Part shown: piece by piece, positions 63,007-64,000 of the stretch
Numbering within the stretch: position 1 is the stretch's first letter
Layout: each line of letters begins with the position of its first letter
Assembly: GCF_012849375.1 (NCBI RefSeq)
Contig: NZ_CP051684.1
Span: forward strand, 3,348,001 to 3,412,000
Direction of reading: 5' to 3'
Length of the DNA: 64,000 nt
Source: Duganella dendranthematis
GTDB lineage: Bacteria; Pseudomonadota; Gammaproteobacteria; Burkholderiales; Burkholderiaceae_D
Notes under the pieces: model-generated
Seen by the model: the letters and a program-made list of their open reading frames with translations, nothing else
The model's database searches: none
Told to the model about the DNA's origin: nothing
Made by a program: the position numbers and the translations under genes

Positions 63007-64000
63007 ATCGATGACGCGGCGCGTTTCAATGGCGGCGCCGGCGCGGCCTGTTCTGCCTGCACTTGCTGCGCCGGCGGCTTGAGCAGAAAGCGCGCCAGCG
63101 CCGGCAGCAGCACCAGCGCACCGATCATATTGACGATGAACATGAAGGCCAGCAGCACGCCCATATCCGCCTGGAACTTGATCGGCGACAGCGCCCAGGT
63201 CGCCACGCCGAGCGCCAGCGTCACGCCGGTCAGCATCACCACGCGGCCGGTGAACAGCAGCGCGCAGTGATAGGCCGGCGCCAGCGGCAGGCCGAGCCGC
63301 ATCTGCTGCAGCATGATGCTCAGCACGTACAGCGCGTAATCGATGCCGATGCCGACGCCGAGCGCCACCACCGGCAACGTCGCCACCTTGAGGCCGATGT
63401 TGAGCCACACCATCAGCGCTTCCGCCAGTATCGAGGTCAGCATCAGCGGCAGGATGGCGCAGGCCACCGCGCGCCAGTCGCGGAAGGTCACGTAGGCCAG
63501 CACCAGCACGGCGGCGTACACCAGCAACAGCATTTCGTGATTGGACTTCTCCACCACGGCGTTGGTGGCCGCTTCAAAGCCGGCGTTGCCAGCGGCCAGC
63601 AGGAATTGCGCATCGGGACCATCGTTCTCCTTGGCGAAGGCTTCCACCGCGGCGCTGACGCGGCGCAGCGTGGCGGCCTTGTGGTCGGTCAGGTAGACCT
63701 GCAACTGCAACAGCGAAAAGTCCGCGTTGACCAGGCTGCGCGGCGCACGAGAGCTGGCGGTGTTGAGCGCGGCCTGATTCGGTTGCAGCTCGTACCAGCG
63801 CGGGTTGCCTTCGTTCATGCCGACCGCCGTCTGGCGCGCCAGCGAGGCCACCGACTGCGTGGTTTCCACGCCGTCCATCTGCCGCAGCCGCCACTCCAGA
63901 TCGTCGACCCGCTCCAGCACCGACAGCTTCATCGCCCCTTGCACCGGCGTGCGCACCATGATCACCAGCACGTCGCTGCTGGTGCTGTAGTGCTGGGTGA
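63003..64000 (-). CDS. RND/MMPL family transporter, C-terminal part (5' end outside window)
   Basis: Open through the minus-strand 5' edge at 64000; the visible ~332 residues are the C-terminal half of an MMPL/RND protein: part of a periplasmic loop ([20 protein letters not shown]), then five or six membrane helices (YAAVLVLAYVTFRDWRAVAC; GVGIGIDYALYVLSIMLQQM). The charged residue in VGIGIDYALY is the conserved proton-relay position. It ends with an Ala/Pro/Gln-rich tail. It may export lipids or hydrophobic compounds, as other MMPL proteins do, but the substrate is unknown. The AraC gene is co-transcribed. Confidence 0.85.
   Translation of the reverse strand, partial: TQHYSTSSDVLVIMVRTPVQGAMKLSVLERVDDLEWRLRQMDGVETTQSVASLARQTAVGMNEGNPRWYELQPNQAALNTASSRAPRSLVNADFSLLQLQVYLTDHKAATLRRVSAAVEAFAKENDGPDAQFLLAAGNAGFEAATNAVVEKSNHEMLLLVYAAVLVLAYVTFRDWRAVACAILPLMLTSILAEALMVWLNIGLKVATLPVVALGVGIGIDYALYVLSIMLQQMRLGLPLAPAYHCALLFTGRVVMLTGVTLALGVATWALSPIKFQADMGVLLAFMFIVNMIGALVLLPALARFLLKPPAQQVQAEQAAPAPPLKRAASSI

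Overview
The window reads as a chromosomal segment of a high-GC betaproteobacterium, most likely Oxalobacteraceae (Duganella/Massilia/Janthinobacterium type). Grounds: overall GC in the low 60s, conserved betaproteobacterial blocks (birA-coaX-SPOR; argS-SPOR-dsbA; rsmB-DUF4390-NtrY/X; DUF3567; fmt-def opposite LysM-dprA-smg-topB; rplM-rpsI-argC-erpA), and genus-typical accessory proteins. The assignment is inferred from protein style; no database was searched. No rRNA, tRNA, CRISPR array, prophage or intact insertion sequence was seen.

Layout. 1-7.1 kb: C-terminus of an RlpA-like protein, then a minus-strand run of SPOR, coaX, birA, an SDR, dsbA-like, SPOR, argS and a small coiled-coil membrane protein. 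7.2-13.9 kb: rsmB, a DUF4390 protein, an NtrY-like kinase and its short NtrX-like partner, a CobW-like remnant, DUF3567 and a class II glutamine amidotransferase. 14-16 kb: a compact type VI secretion cargo module (Tae4 amidase, periplasmic candidate immunity protein, PAAR tip protein). 16-20.2 kb: EAL-HDOD protein, SPW membrane protein, an ABC exporter pair. 20.2-24 kb: metH. 24-31 kb is accessory: a BrnT/BrnA toxin-antitoxin pair, an isomerase, secreted proteins, a three-gene operon for a Thr/Asp-repeat protein with a 2-oxoglutarate oxygenase and an FkbM methyltransferase, and a MerR-controlled nitroreductase. 31-38 kb: fmt, def, LysM protein, dprA, smg, topB. 38-42.5 kb: an ArsR-like regulator with a desaturase-like protein and a periplasmic coiled-coil protein, an Ala/Ser-rich protein, and a chemoreceptor. 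42.5-49.2 kb: an ABC permease fused to an M1 aminopeptidase with its ATPase, and a NatAB-like exporter. 49.3-55.1 kb: coq7, cysS, OsmC, rplM-rpsI, argC, erpA. 55.1-64 kb: an orphan gene with a phased TAGAC motif array, a TetX-like/TetR divergent pair, a lactonase, an MFS transporter, a Tat-exported PD40 propeller protein, an AraC regulator and an RND/MMPL transporter cut by the window edge.

The two most unusual items are (i) the operon at 26.6-29.6 kb, in which a protein with a 78-residue Thr/Asp low-complexity tract and a leader-like N-terminal region sits with a hydroxylase-type and a methyltransferase-type enzyme, and (ii) the helically phased AGAC array (10/21-bp alternation) upstream of the orphan gene at 55.2-55.6 kb, whose motif also lies at the other end of that gene. 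Other notable signals are a terminator whose T-tract abuts the cysS ribosome binding site (attenuation likely), a palindromic and possibly leaderless promoter at 13.1 kb, an NtrX-like regulator lacking its AAA+ domain, and a CobW-like protein without a P-loop.
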